Source of the DNA: Callaeas wilsoni
Lineage: Eukaryota; Chordata; Aves; Passeriformes; Callaeidae
Assembly (NCBI GenBank): GCA_013398955.1
Contig: VWPU01004923.1
Coordinates: 29,299 to 93,298, forward strand
Direction: 5' to 3'
DNA: 64,000 nucleotides
Shown here: positions 63,940-64,000 of the stretch, piece after piece
How the letters are laid out: every line of letters starts with the position of its first letter
Numbering within the stretch: position 1 is the first letter of the stretch
Position numbers and translations under genes: made by a program
The notes under the pieces: generated by a model
The model's input: only the letters and a program-made list of their open reading frames with translations
The model's database searches: none
What the model was told of the DNA's origin: nothing

Positions 63940-64000
63940 CTGCAACAGCACAGGGACACAGCATCAGCGACAGCCCCCAGCCTGTGACAGACAAACACCA
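63940..64000 (-). other. PNPLA7: Intron upstream of exon N (partial)
   Basis: Sixty bases of intron immediately upstream of exon N in transcript direction, ending in the acceptor ctgtgctgttgcag. The branch-point region is cut by the window edge. Confidence 0.85.

Overview
The window is vertebrate nuclear DNA, almost certainly from a bird and probably a songbird. About 25 copies of the avian CR1 retroposon 3' end are scattered over both strands. They share the usual tail, in which a TTCCAACC block is followed by a short ATTCTGTGATTC-like repeat. Coding sequence occurs only as short exons with canonical AG/GT boundaries between long introns. There are no bacterial or phage genes, no operons and no CRISPR array.

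One gene explains all the coding sequence: PNPLA7 (patatin-like phospholipase domain containing 7, the NTE-related lysophospholipase), on the minus strand. Fourteen consecutive internal exons can be placed to the base between 63939 (5'-most here) and 495 (3'-most here). Their splice phases all match and they join into one open frame of 1731 nt (577 codons). In order they encode the end of the third cyclic-nucleotide-binding domain, a linker region, and nearly all of the patatin/NTE catalytic domain. The oxyanion-hole loop GGGGARG is split between two exons. The nucleophile motif GTSIG has its Ser codon at 18497-18499, and the catalytic DGG has its Asp codon at 6315-6317. Ser and Asp are 120 residues apart, the spacing known for NTE (PNPLA6 Ser966/Asp1086). 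The 5' exons (N-terminal membrane segment and first two nucleotide-binding domains) lie beyond 64000, and the C-terminal exons lie to the left of base 1.

Layout from left to right: exons A-E (495-8379) are spaced by 1-2 kb introns. Exon F (12283-12399) and exon G with the nucleophile (18416-18572) follow. A 16.7 kb intron then precedes a tight cluster of exons H, I, J and K (35311-38368). A 9.8 kb intron, exons L (48194-48343) and M (50906-50966), a 12.9 kb intron and exon N (63826-63939) complete the window. The introns hold CR1 copies, two probable retroviral LTRs (40737-41077 plus, 30037-30539 minus), a polypurine satellite interrupted by a 153-base assembly gap, and two minisatellites.

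The most unusual local structures are: (i) the two minisatellites (18261-18410 and 35239-35307), each starting within about 5 bases of the 5' splice sites of the two adjacent exons that build the active site, with G-triplets in every unit on the transcribed strand; (ii) a roughly 215-bp block present twice in different introns (2324-2561 and 4534-4757) without the exons between; (iii) close inverted CR1 pairs able to form long intronic hairpins. I did not find a new multi-gene system. All calls come from reading the sequence and from remembered knowledge of the families; no database search was run.
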